This document shows, one piece after another, positions 1 to 6,020 of a stretch of 9,282 nt of DNA. The notes under the pieces were generated by a model. The model saw only the letters and a list, made by a program, of their open reading frames with translations, did no database searches and was not told the origin of the DNA. How positions within the stretch are numbered: the first letter of the stretch is position 1; each line of letters opens with the position of its first letter. Both the position numbers and the translations under genes were made by a program. The stretch comes from Verrucomicrobiota bacterium (GTDB lineage: Bacteria > Verrucomicrobiota > Verrucomicrobiia > Limisphaerales > JAHEOI01): positions 1 through 9,282 of the forward strand of contig JAHEOI010000234.1 of the NCBI GenBank assembly GCA_018610125.1, written 5' to 3'.

Positions 1-264
1 GGCCGAATCCTCGCGGCGGTCGGGGCCTCACGGGCTCGCGCAGCGGAGGAAGTGATCGATATTGGCTATTCCCGACCCGGGGAGGACTCTATCTATTACG
101 CCTTGCGAGCTGGTCAGGTGTCAACGCCTTTGGAAGCGCTTACGCCGATCACAAGTGAGAAGGAATTTGAATTGCATCTCGATTTGCATTTGGGCGAAGG
201 TGAGGCGCATCTCTATGCTTCAGACTTAACCGAGGCTTATGTCGATTTTAATAAGGGAGAATAA
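1..264 (+). CDS. argJ: Bifunctional glutamate N-acetyltransferase / ornithine acetyltransferase ArgJ, C-terminal part (5' end outside window)
   Basis: Only the last 87 residues are present, and the reading frame is open from base 1. The window begins inside the family's conserved WGRILAA segment (GRILAAVG here). The protein ends with LHLGEGEAHLYASDLTEAYVDFNKGE-type sequence, where the DLTxxYV block is the ArgJ C-terminal hallmark. ArgJ transfers the acetyl group from N-acetylornithine to glutamate, recycling it in the cytoplasmic arginine pathway; some members also use acetyl-CoA. The catalytic autocleavage Thr lies upstream and cannot be seen, so mono- or bifunctionality cannot be judged. 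It is followed after 12 bases by argB, so the two are very likely co-transcribed. An internal GTG at 52 is not the true start, because homology continues upstream to the window edge. Confidence 0.93.
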   Translation, partial: GRILAAVGASRARAAEEVIDIGYSRPGEDSIYYALRAGQVSTPLEALTPITSEKEFELHLDLHLGEGEAHLYASDLTEAYVDFNKGE

Positions 265-276
265 CAGGGTCAAATA

Positions 277-1152
277 ATGGAAGATGTCATTGCCAAGGCC
301 GCGACCCTGCTGGAAGCGCTGCCGTATATCCAACGTTTCCGTAATGAGACCTTTGTCATCAAATACGGTGGGAGCTTTATGGATTCTCCCGATCCGGAAG
401 TCCGGTCCAGTGTGGCACGCGATATTGTCTTTCTGGAGGCCGTCGGGATCAATCCGGTCGTCATTCACGGGGGTGGCAAGGCGATCTCACGGGCGATGCA
501 GGAAACCGGATTGGAGCCTGAGTTTGTTCAGGGGATGCGCGTGACAAGCGAACGGGTGATCGAGGTTGTGGACTCTGTTCTGACGCGGCAGATCAATCCC
601 GAGATTGTCGAAACGCTTGCCTCCCTTGGCGGGAAAGCGCAGGGATTGGCGGGGACCGATATCTTTTCTTGCCGCAAGCTTTGGCTAAACGGTGACGATG
701 GCGAACCGGTGGATACCGGATTCGTTGGAGAAGTCACCTCGGTCAGTACCGACCCTCTCCTGGAATGCATCCGGAATCATGTCACCCCGGTTGTTAGCCC
801 GACAGCCCGAGGCCCGGACGGAGCCACCTACAACTGCAACGCGGATGTCGCGGCGGCCCGGGTGGCAATCGCCCTCAATGCCCGACGATTGGTCTTTATG
901 AGCGATGTGGCGGGGCTAATGTCGGATCCGAGCGACTCCAGCACAGTGATCCCGCACTTGCAGGTCAATGAAGTGGAAGAGTTGAAAAGAAAGGGGATCA
1001 TTGAAAAGGGAATGATCCCCAAGGTCGACAGTGCGGTCACGGCGATTCAAACGGGCGTCGACAAAGTGTCATTGGTTGATGGGAGGGTGCCGCATGCGGT
1101 GATGCTTGAAATCTTTACGGACCGGGGAGTCGGAACAGAGGTGGTATTATGA
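277..1152 (+). CDS. argB: Acetylglutamate kinase ArgB
   Basis: This 291-residue protein has the usual length for the longer form of the family. It phosphorylates N-acetylglutamate with ATP, the second step of arginine synthesis. Visible landmarks are KYGG at 29-32 (K29 is the phosphate-binding Lys), the glycine loop HGGGK at 64-68, the NCNAD substrate-binding block at 186-190 and MIPKV with K249. The N-terminal segment (about residues 5-22, AATLLEALPYIQRF) matches the extra helix of hexameric, arginine-inhibited enzymes. The C-terminal DGRVPHA at 268-274, followed by LEIFTDRGVGT, matches the arginine-site region. Feedback inhibition by arginine is therefore inferred. The ATG at 277 places that helix correctly, although no strong Shine-Dalgarno precedes it, so coupling to argJ is likely. 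The stop overlaps the argD start by 4 bases (ATGA). Confidence 0.96.
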   Translation: MEDVIAKAATLLEALPYIQRFRNETFVIKYGGSFMDSPDPEVRSSVARDIVFLEAVGINPVVIHGGGKAISRAMQETGLEPEFVQGMRVTSERVIEVVDSVLTRQINPEIVETLASLGGKAQGLAGTDIFSCRKLWLNGDDGEPVDTGFVGEVTSVSTDPLLECIRNHVTPVVSPTARGPDGATYNCNADVAAARVAIALNARRLVFMSDVAGLMSDPSDSSTVIPHLQVNEVEELKRKGIIEKGMIPKVDSAVTAIQTGVDKVSLVDGRVPHAVMLEIFTDRGVGTEVVL

Positions 1153-2426
1153 CGGAGAACGATTCGCATGGTGGAGCCGAAAACGGCGGTGGCAAGGCCG
1201 CCCGGATTCAAGAGTGCGACAATGAGTTTGTCGTTCCCACATACTCACGGTTTGACCTGAGCTTTGAACGCGGGGAGGGCGCCTATCTCTGGGACACAAC
1301 CGGGAAACGTTATCTCGATTTTGGCGGCGGGATCGCCGTCAATATCCTCGGGCAGTGTCATCCGGAGCTGACAGCGGCGCTCACAGAGCAGGCGGGTCGC
1401 TTGACCCATACCTCGAATCTTTATTATCACGAACGGCAAGGGAAGCTTGCCGAGACCCTGACCAAGTTGATCGGTCCGGGCAAATGCTTTTTCTGTAACA
1501 GCGGCGCCGAAGCGAATGAAGGGCTGTTCAAATTGGCCCGCCGTTTTGGGGATGAGGAAGGCCGGTTTGAGATCCTTACGATGAGTCGGTCTTTCCATGG
1601 CCGGACCTTGGCATGTATGGCGGCCACCGGCCAAGAGAAGGTGAAGAAGGGCTTCGGGCCGGCCGTCTCGGGATTCCGGCAGGTCCCGTTTAACGATATC
1701 GACGCGCTAAGGCAAGCGCTGAGCCCGGCGACGGTTGCGATCATGATTGAAGGCGTGCAAGGGGAAGGGGGTGTCTATCCGGCAGATCCCGCCTATCTCC
1801 TGGAACTGCGCCGGTTCTGCGATGAAAACCGCTTGCTGTTGCTCATGGATGAGGTGCAAGCCGGTCACTTTCGAACCGGTCAATTCATGAGCTACCAACG
1901 CATTCTCGAAGAGACACCCGGAGGAAAGGATTTCTTGCCCGACGGCATTGCGATGGCGAAGTCGCTCGGGGGGGGATTCCCGATTGGGGCATTTTGGGTG
2001 CGCCAACCCTACGCCGATTTGCTTGGTCCAGGGACCCATGCCAGCACCTTCGGCGGCGGTCCTCTTGCCTGCTCGGTTGCCCTCAAGATCCTCGAGGTGA
2101 TCCGGCGCGATCGGCTGGACCGGAATGCCCGCGAGCTTGGTTGCTGGCTCCAAGAGCAGTTGTCCGAACTGATCCGCCGTTATCCTCAACGATTAAAAAT
2201 GGTGAGAGGACTCGGCTTGATGGTTGGAATCGAGCTGACTGAAGATTGGCCGACCGAGCGCTCACCCGCGGCCCGAATGGTCCATCAGCTTCACCAAGAG
2301 GGACTTTTGGCGATACCGGCCGGGCCGCAAGTGGTTCGATTTCTACCCGCATTGAACTTGTCCAAAGCGACGGCTGAAGCCGGCCTTGAGCTGGTCGACA
2401 CCGCTATGAAGCAATTGAGCCAATGA
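1149..2426 (+). CDS. argD: Acetylornithine aminotransferase ArgD (class III PLP aminotransferase)
   Basis: The protein has 425 residues, slightly longer than the usual ~400 because of a glycine-rich, apparently disordered N-terminal stretch of about 22 residues. It converts N-acetylglutamate semialdehyde to N-acetylornithine with glutamate as amino donor. Landmarks are NSGAEANEG (phosphate-binding region), SFHGRT, IEGVQGEGG at 200-208, DEVQAG starting at D234 (the Asp contacting the PLP pyridine nitrogen), and AMAKSLGGG with the Schiff-base lysine K271. The block after DEVQ reads AGHFRTG, where TGMGRTG-like sequence is usual. The gene overlaps argB and argF by 4 bases each, indicating translational coupling. 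Related class III enzymes (ornithine or succinylornithine aminotransferases) cannot be excluded by sequence alone, but the arg context makes ArgD by far the best call. Confidence 0.95.
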   Translation: MTENDSHGGAENGGGKAARIQECDNEFVVPTYSRFDLSFERGEGAYLWDTTGKRYLDFGGGIAVNILGQCHPELTAALTEQAGRLTHTSNLYYHERQGKLAETLTKLIGPGKCFFCNSGAEANEGLFKLARRFGDEEGRFEILTMSRSFHGRTLACMAATGQEKVKKGFGPAVSGFRQVPFNDIDALRQALSPATVAIMIEGVQGEGGVYPADPAYLLELRRFCDENRLLLLMDEVQAGHFRTGQFMSYQRILEETPGGKDFLPDGIAMAKSLGGGFPIGAFWVRQPYADLLGPGTHASTFGGGPLACSVALKILEVIRRDRLDRNARELGCWLQEQLSELIRRYPQRLKMVRGLGLMVGIELTEDWPTERSPAARMVHQLHQEGLLAIPAGPQVVRFLPALNLSKATAEAGLELVDTAMKQLSQ

Positions 2427-3394
2427 AACATCTTTTAAGTCTCGAGAGTCTTTCCAAAGCCGAAATCGAATCGATTATTGGCGAAACCGAGGAGATCAAG
2501 CGGACGCGAGGGGCCGCCGGCTCCGGGCCTTTGGCAGGTCAAATCTGGTCCCTAATGTTCTCCAAGGCCTCTACGCGGACACGCGTCTCGTTTGAGATCG
2601 GTATACGAGAGCTGGGCGGGTCAACCTTCTTCCTCAGTGCCCAAGATATCCAGCTCGGACGAGGTGAGCCGATCAAGGATACCGCTCGAGTCATGGGGCG
2701 GATGATCGATGGCGCGGTCATACGCACATTCGGTCAATCGGATGTCGAGACCTTCTCCGAGTATGCCGGTGTGCCGACCATTAATGCCCTCACGGATGAT
2801 GAGCATCCGTGCCAGATTCTGAGCGACCTGTTCACCTTTGACGAGAAACGGGGCCCGATCGCGGGAAAGACTGTGACCTTCGTCGGTGATGGCGGATGCA
2901 ATGTGGCCCGCTCTTGGGTCTTTGCCGGATTGCGCCTCGGGTTTGAAGTTCGAATCGCTGCGCCGACCGACTTCTTTCCGGCCGAGGAGCTTATGGCACG
3001 CCTCAAAGAAGCGGCCACCAACTGGGAATGGAAGGGAGAGGAGATCACGGCAACGTTCCCGTCGGGGGGACGTCTTTGGTGTACCCCGGACCTGCAAGCG
3101 GCAGTCCGAAATACGGATCTGCTTTACACCGATGTCTGGGTCTCGATGGGGAAAGAGTCGGAATCCGAGGAGCGAATTCGAATTCTGAAAGACTATCAGA
3201 TTAATGAAGCGCTGATTCGCCAGGTGGGAAGTGATCCGCTTGTGATGCATTGCTTGCCGGCCTATCGCGGGAAGGAGATCGATGAAGCCACATTCGAAGC
3301 CCATGCCCAAACCATTTTCGACGAGGCCGAGAACCGTCTCCATACTCAAAAGACGATCCTAAAACGCTTGGCAAGAGGAGGGGTGAGGGAGTAA
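2423..3394 (+). CDS. argF: Ornithine carbamoyltransferase ArgF
   Basis: The 323-residue protein falls in the usual 300-340 range. It condenses ornithine with carbamoyl phosphate to give citrulline. The carbamoyl-phosphate motif STRTR sits at 50-54, HPCQ at 128-131, the ornithine-binding DVWVSMG at 237-243 and the catalytic-Cys loop HCLP at 276-279 followed by AYRGKEI. The SMG loop identifies ornithine, not aspartate, as the second substrate. The ATG overlaps the argD stop (ATGA), so argJ-argB-argD-argF reads as one transcript. No argG or argH follows; the next genes are unrelated. A catabolic ArcB role is possible in principle, but no arc genes are present and the neighbours are all biosynthetic. 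Confidence 0.96.
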   Translation: MKHLLSLESLSKAEIESIIGETEEIKRTRGAAGSGPLAGQIWSLMFSKASTRTRVSFEIGIRELGGSTFFLSAQDIQLGRGEPIKDTARVMGRMIDGAVIRTFGQSDVETFSEYAGVPTINALTDDEHPCQILSDLFTFDEKRGPIAGKTVTFVGDGGCNVARSWVFAGLRLGFEVRIAAPTDFFPAEELMARLKEAATNWEWKGEEITATFPSGGRLWCTPDLQAAVRNTDLLYTDVWVSMGKESESEERIRILKDYQINEALIRQVGSDPLVMHCLPAYRGKEIDEATFEAHAQTIFDEAENRLHTQKTILKRLARGGVRE

Positions 3395-3406
3395 CGGAGT
3401 GAAGTG

Positions 3407-3472
3407 GGACGCCTGGGACGGCGTCCTATCAGGGAAGGGTCCTCCCTGATAGGGACCTCGTCCTCGAGGTCC
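3407..3472. repeat. Three consecutive perfect hairpins (palindromic element) after argF
   Basis: Three inverted repeats tile this stretch with almost no spacing. The first is GGACGCC (3407-3413) with GGCGTCC (3420-3426), loop 6. The second is CCTATCAGGGA (3425-3435) with TCCCTGATAGG (3443-3453), an 11-bp stem with loop 7. The third is GGACCTCG (3453-3460) with CGAGGTCC (3465-3472), loop 4. Neighbouring stems share one or two bases. An alternative pairing also exists: GGTCC at 3438-3442 with GGACC at 3453-3457. No T-run follows, so this is not a textbook intrinsic terminator. It may be a REP-like extragenic element, an mRNA-stabilising 3' structure, or part of a small RNA. Confidence 0.7.
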
Positions 3473-3512
3473 AAGGGTTCTTGTCGTTAACGGTGGTTTG
3501 TGGGATTGTAGT

Positions 3513-3516
3513 AGGA
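3513..3516 (+). promoter_or_regulatory. Shine-Dalgarno core deciding the M48 protease start
   Basis: AGGA lies 8 bases before the ATG at 3525, but only 2 bases before the alternative ATG at 3519. This supports 3525. It also argues against a far-upstream TTG at 3498, which would add charged and Cys residues before the signal peptide. Confidence 0.5.
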
Positions 3517-3524
3517 TTATGAGA

Positions 3525-4349
3525 ATGTTCGCTTTTCGGCGCTGGTTTCGTTGGGTTCTGATCGGGCTGGTAATTGCCGGATGCACGACTGTCCCTGAGA
3601 CAGGGCGTCAGCAGTTGAATTTACTGTCGTCCGAGCAGGCATTCGAGATGGGCGTGAAGAGCTTCGAGAAGATGAAAAAGGAGGTCCCGATTAGTGATGA
3701 CCCTGAAGCCAACAAGTTGTTGAAAAAGGTTGGCAAGCGCATCGCCGAGGTGGCCGATCCGGATATTCCGAACGCCGAGTGGGAATTTGTCGTGTTCAAG
3801 AAAGAGGAGCCGAATGCGTTTGCCTTGCCGGGGGGTAAGGTAGGGATCCATACCGGGATCCTGCCGATTACCAAGAACGAAAGCGGTCTGGCGACGGTCA
3901 TCGGGCATGAGGTGGCGCATGTCGCCGCCCGGCATGGATCCGAGCGCGTCAGTCATGCTCTCCTGAGGCAGGCGGGAGGCAGTTTCATCCAGGCCGGTTT
4001 GTCCGGGGAAGATCCCCGACTGCAGAAGGCCGCAAGCACGGTCTATGGGCTTGGGAGCCAGTTGGCTTTGGCCTTGCCCCATAGTCGGAAGCAAGAGGCC
4101 GAAGCCGACAAGATCGGGCTGATGTACATGGCTCGAGCCGGGTACAATCCCGAGCGTGCGATCGACTTCTGGCAGCGATTTGCGGAGTACAATGAAACGC
4201 GCGGGTCCTCAACCCCTTGGTTTTTGCGGACACATCCATTGGACAAAACGCGCATCCAAAACATACGAGACTGGTTGCCTGAGGCGAAGCGGGAGTACCG
4301 CGCGGCGCAGCAAGCGGACAATGACGGCGCGAGTGCTCAACCGAAATAG
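3525..4349 (+). CDS. M48-family zinc metalloprotease lipoprotein (Oma1/LoiP/BepA-like)
   Basis: The protein has 274 residues from the ATG at 3525. The N-terminus is a basic segment (RRWFRW), then a hydrophobic stretch ending in a lipobox IAGC with the lipidated cysteine C20. This predicts a membrane-anchored lipoprotein facing the periplasm. The following PETGRQQLNLLS block is typical of this M48 group. The zinc site is HEVAH at 128-132 (catalytic Glu129), with the third ligand in EAEAD at 191-195. The C-terminal THPLDKTRIQNI is also characteristic. Relatives degrade misfolded outer-membrane or envelope proteins; that role is inferred here. The start was chosen from the ribosome-site spacing; an ATG at 3519 would add two residues. 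No TPR domain follows, so it is the short form, unlike full-length BepA. The downstream aminotransferase begins 12 bases later and is probably co-transcribed. Confidence 0.92.
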   Translation: MFAFRRWFRWVLIGLVIAGCTTVPETGRQQLNLLSSEQAFEMGVKSFEKMKKEVPISDDPEANKLLKKVGKRIAEVADPDIPNAEWEFVVFKKEEPNAFALPGGKVGIHTGILPITKNESGLATVIGHEVAHVAARHGSERVSHALLRQAGGSFIQAGLSGEDPRLQKAASTVYGLGSQLALALPHSRKQEAEADKIGLMYMARAGYNPERAIDFWQRFAEYNETRGSSTPWFLRTHPLDKTRIQNIRDWLPEAKREYRAAQQADNDGASAQPK

Positions 4350-4361
4350 ACGCGCAGATTA

Positions 4362-5462
4362 ATGGAGGTCCCGTTTTTCGACCTGGCCGCGCAGCAGCGC
4401 TTCCTCAAAGGAGATATATTACCGGCGCTCGAGCAAACCCTGCTGAGCGGACGTTATGTTTTGGGTGACAACGTGGCGGCGTTCGAGGAAGCGATCGCTT
4501 CCTATATCGGTGTTGCCTCGGCTGTCGGCTTGAATTCCGGCACGGATGCCCTTCGTCTCTCCCTCCAAGCGCTGGCTATCGGTCCCGGGGATGAAGTGAT
4601 TGTCCCCGCCTTTGGATTTGTCGCCGCGGCCGAGTGCGTTGATCAGGTGGGGGCAAGCCTGGTCCTGGCCGATATCGACCCAAGGACCTTTAACCTGGAT
4701 CCGTCTGACGTCGCTCGACGAATGACTCGCCGGACAAAGGCAATTATCCCCATCCATTTGTTTGGACAGGCCGCCTTGCTCGCAGAGCTGCTGGCGCTGT
4801 GCAACGACTGGGACATTGCACTGATCGAAGATACGGCGCAGGCGCTTGGGGGGCGCTATTGTGGTCGTCTGTTGGGGGGATGGGGACGAGTCGGGTGCTT
4901 TAGTTTTTATCCGACGAAGACACTGGGCTCAGTAGGCGATGCCGGAATGGTGACGACCAATGATGAGGCGGTGGCCAAACGCCTTCGAGGCCTGAGGAAT
5001 CACGGCGTCGAGAGTCGATATGATCACCGGGTAGTCGGCTGGAATTCGCGATTGGACGAAGTGCAAGCGGCTGTGCTGCGTGTGAAGCTCCCTTACTTGG
5101 AGAGGTGGAACAGGAAACGGGCGGCCATTGCCGCGCGTTACTCTCGACGCTTGGCCGATACCCCGGTCAAGACACCGATCCTATCCCATAAGAGCAGCCA
5201 CGTCTTTAGCGTCTACGCGATCTTAACCTCGGAACGGGATCGGCTGAAAGAGCATTTGGCAAGTGCGGGGATTCAGTCGATTATTTATTACCCCCAGCCG
5301 TTGCATTTACAGGCGGCGTATCGCCATTTAGGCTACAATGAGGGTGACTTTCCGGCCGCTGAAGAGGTCGCCCGGACAGTGCTTCCTTTGCCGATTTACC
5401 CCGAATTGAGTGATGAGCAGGTCGATTACGTGAGCGACAGGATTCATGCCTTTTTTGCATAG
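4362..5462 (+). CDS. DegT/DnrJ/EryC1/StrS-family PLP aminotransferase (probable nucleotide-sugar aminotransferase)
   Basis: The 366-residue protein has the typical family length. It begins directly with the family's opening motif (VPFFDLAAQ), which fixes the ATG at 4362 despite no good Shine-Dalgarno. Landmarks are SGTDALRLSLQAL (PLP phosphate region), EDTAQALGG with D157 and Q160, SFYPTKTLG with the Schiff-base K186, GDAGMV, and NSRLDEVQAAVL in the C-terminal half. Family members transaminate keto-sugars on nucleotide carriers for surface polysaccharides, glycans or antibiotics. No glycosyltransferase or sugar-epimerase genes are nearby, so the substrate cannot be named. A few family members act as PLP-binding regulators or dehydratases, but the retained lysine argues for an aminotransferase. 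The gene probably forms a two-gene transcript with the preceding protease. Confidence 0.92.
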   Translation: MEVPFFDLAAQQRFLKGDILPALEQTLLSGRYVLGDNVAAFEEAIASYIGVASAVGLNSGTDALRLSLQALAIGPGDEVIVPAFGFVAAAECVDQVGASLVLADIDPRTFNLDPSDVARRMTRRTKAIIPIHLFGQAALLAELLALCNDWDIALIEDTAQALGGRYCGRLLGGWGRVGCFSFYPTKTLGSVGDAGMVTTNDEAVAKRLRGLRNHGVESRYDHRVVGWNSRLDEVQAAVLRVKLPYLERWNRKRAAIAARYSRRLADTPVKTPILSHKSSHVFSVYAILTSERDRLKEHLASAGIQSIIYYPQPLHLQAAYRHLGYNEGDFPAAEEVARTVLPLPIYPELSDEQVDYVSDRIHAFFA

Positions 5463-5571
5463 CGAAGGAAAAGACCTGCAATTTCAGCGTCTGGAAAAAT
5501 TGTAAAAACGGTTGCGATTATCGAGGCCCGTCCGTATGTTGTTATCGCTTTGGGCGTGGGCGGGCTCTTCA

Positions 5572-5585
5572 CATTGCCGGCAATG
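5572..5585. repeat. Perfect 14-base palindrome
   Basis: CATTGCCGGCAATG is its own reverse complement. It has no loop, so it is more likely a dimeric protein-binding site or a chance palindrome than an RNA hairpin. It lies about 120 bases before the tRNA gene. Confidence 0.4.
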
Positions 5586-5596
5586 CCGGGCGTGGT

Positions 5597-5665
5597 GGCG
5601 CATCGCGTGGGCATCGTCGCATAGGCATCGTCGCATGGGCATCGTGTAATAGGAATCGCTGCGTA
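5597..5665. repeat. Degenerate 14-base tandem repeat, about 4-5 copies
   Basis: The unit is GGCATCGTCGCATR. Two nearly identical copies (5610-5623 and 5624-5637) differ only at the last base. They are followed by diverged copies at 5638-5651 (GGCATCGTGTAATA) and 5652-5665 (GGAATCGCTGCGTA), and preceded by a 13-base relative at 5597-5609. The pattern of a clean centre and decayed edges suggests slippage expansion followed by drift. The units are contiguous with no spacers, so it is not a CRISPR. Confidence 0.75.
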
Positions 5666-5707
5666 TTCAGTGTCGTGTGCTCAAAGTCGGTTAAACGACC
5701 TTCGTGT

Positions 5708-5784
5708 GGGTTGGTAGCTCAGCCAGGTAGAGCAGTGGCCTTTTAAGCCATGGGTCCGGGGTTCGAGTCCCTGCCAACCCACCA
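5708..5784 (+). tRNA. tRNA-Lys (anticodon TTT), CCA encoded
   Basis: The complete cloverleaf can be drawn. The acceptor is GGGTTGG (5708-5714) with CCAACCC (5774-5780), discriminator A5781 and genomic CCA 5782-5784. The D arm is GCTC/GAGC with loop AGCCAGGTA. The anticodon stem is GTGGC/GCCAT with loop CTTTTAA, giving anticodon TTT at 5742-5744. The variable loop is GGGTC. The T arm is CGGGG/CCCTG with loop TTCGAGT. The anticodon reads AAA and AAG lysine codons. It stands alone in the intergenic region, with different tandem repeats on either side. Confidence 0.97.
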
Positions 5785-5807
5785 CCGCTTTTTGCTGTGG
5801 TTGTGCA

Positions 5808-5847
<40 letters not shown>

Positions 5848-5922
5848 TTGCTGTCCTATATTCTGGCGCTTGATGGTTACGTCGGAGCTTTTCTCCCAAA
5901 GGTGGTTTCGGCGGTCTCCTAA

Positions 5923-5951
5923 TTGACAACGTTCCCCGCGAGTCTTACAAT
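5923..5951 (+). promoter_or_regulatory. Near-consensus sigma-70 promoter upstream of purA
   Basis: The -35 box TTGACA (5923-5928) is a perfect consensus. After a 17-base spacer comes TACAAT (5946-5951), one mismatch from TATAAT. Transcription would begin around 5957-5959, about 62 bases before the purA ATG. This is the strongest promoter match I see in the window. Confidence 0.8.
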
Positions 5952-5967
5952 CCATTTTGGTAACGGT

Positions 5968-5994
5968 CCCCCGAATGCACGTTCGGGGGTTTTT
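5968..5994 (+). terminator. Intrinsic terminator hairpin between promoter and purA (possible attenuator)
   Basis: CCCCCGAA (5968-5975) pairs perfectly with TTCGGGGG (5982-5989) around a 6-base loop, and five Ts follow at once (5990-5994). This is a textbook Rho-independent terminator on the + strand. It lies about 10 bases after the predicted start point of the promoter at 5923-5951. It may end upstream tRNA-region transcripts, or attenuate purA itself. Confidence 0.8.
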
Positions 5995-6020
5995 GCTGTC
6001 TGTTCCGGCTCGATCTTCTT

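Larger units (their letters stand above)
5463..5707. other. Non-coding stretch between the aminotransferase gene and tRNA-Lys
   Basis: No credible ORF is present on either strand. The stretch holds a weak AT-rich bulged hairpin (CAATTT 5479-5484 with AAATTG 5497-5502) without a following T-run, a 14-base perfect palindrome, and a degenerate 14-base tandem repeat just before the tRNA. I could not assign a convincing terminator for the aminotransferase gene or a convincing tRNA promoter. Confidence 0.6.
5848..6020. other. Non-coding leader region upstream of purA
   Basis: No gene is visible between the heptad repeat and purA. The region carries the near-consensus promoter and the hairpin-plus-T-tract listed separately. 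Only 26 bases lie between the T-tract and the purA ATG, and they contain no recognisable Shine-Dalgarno (sequence ends CGATCTTCTT). Confidence 0.6.

Noticed and set aside
3453..3490. Third hairpin after argF as an intrinsic terminator
   Set aside because: The stem is followed by AAGGGTTCTTG, not a T-run, so a Rho-independent terminator is not supported.
3498..3524. TTG start for the M48 protease at 3498
   Set aside because: It would put seven to nine residues including Cys and Asp before the signal peptide, and the AGGA spacing favours the ATG at 3525.
5479..5502. AT-rich bulged hairpin after the aminotransferase stop as a terminator
   Set aside because: The stem is weak and bulged and is followed by TAAAAA, not Ts.
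5512..5540. Possible promoter TTGCGA-17-TATGTT after the aminotransferase gene
   Set aside because: Two mismatches in each box and no obvious transcript to drive; not distinguishable from chance.
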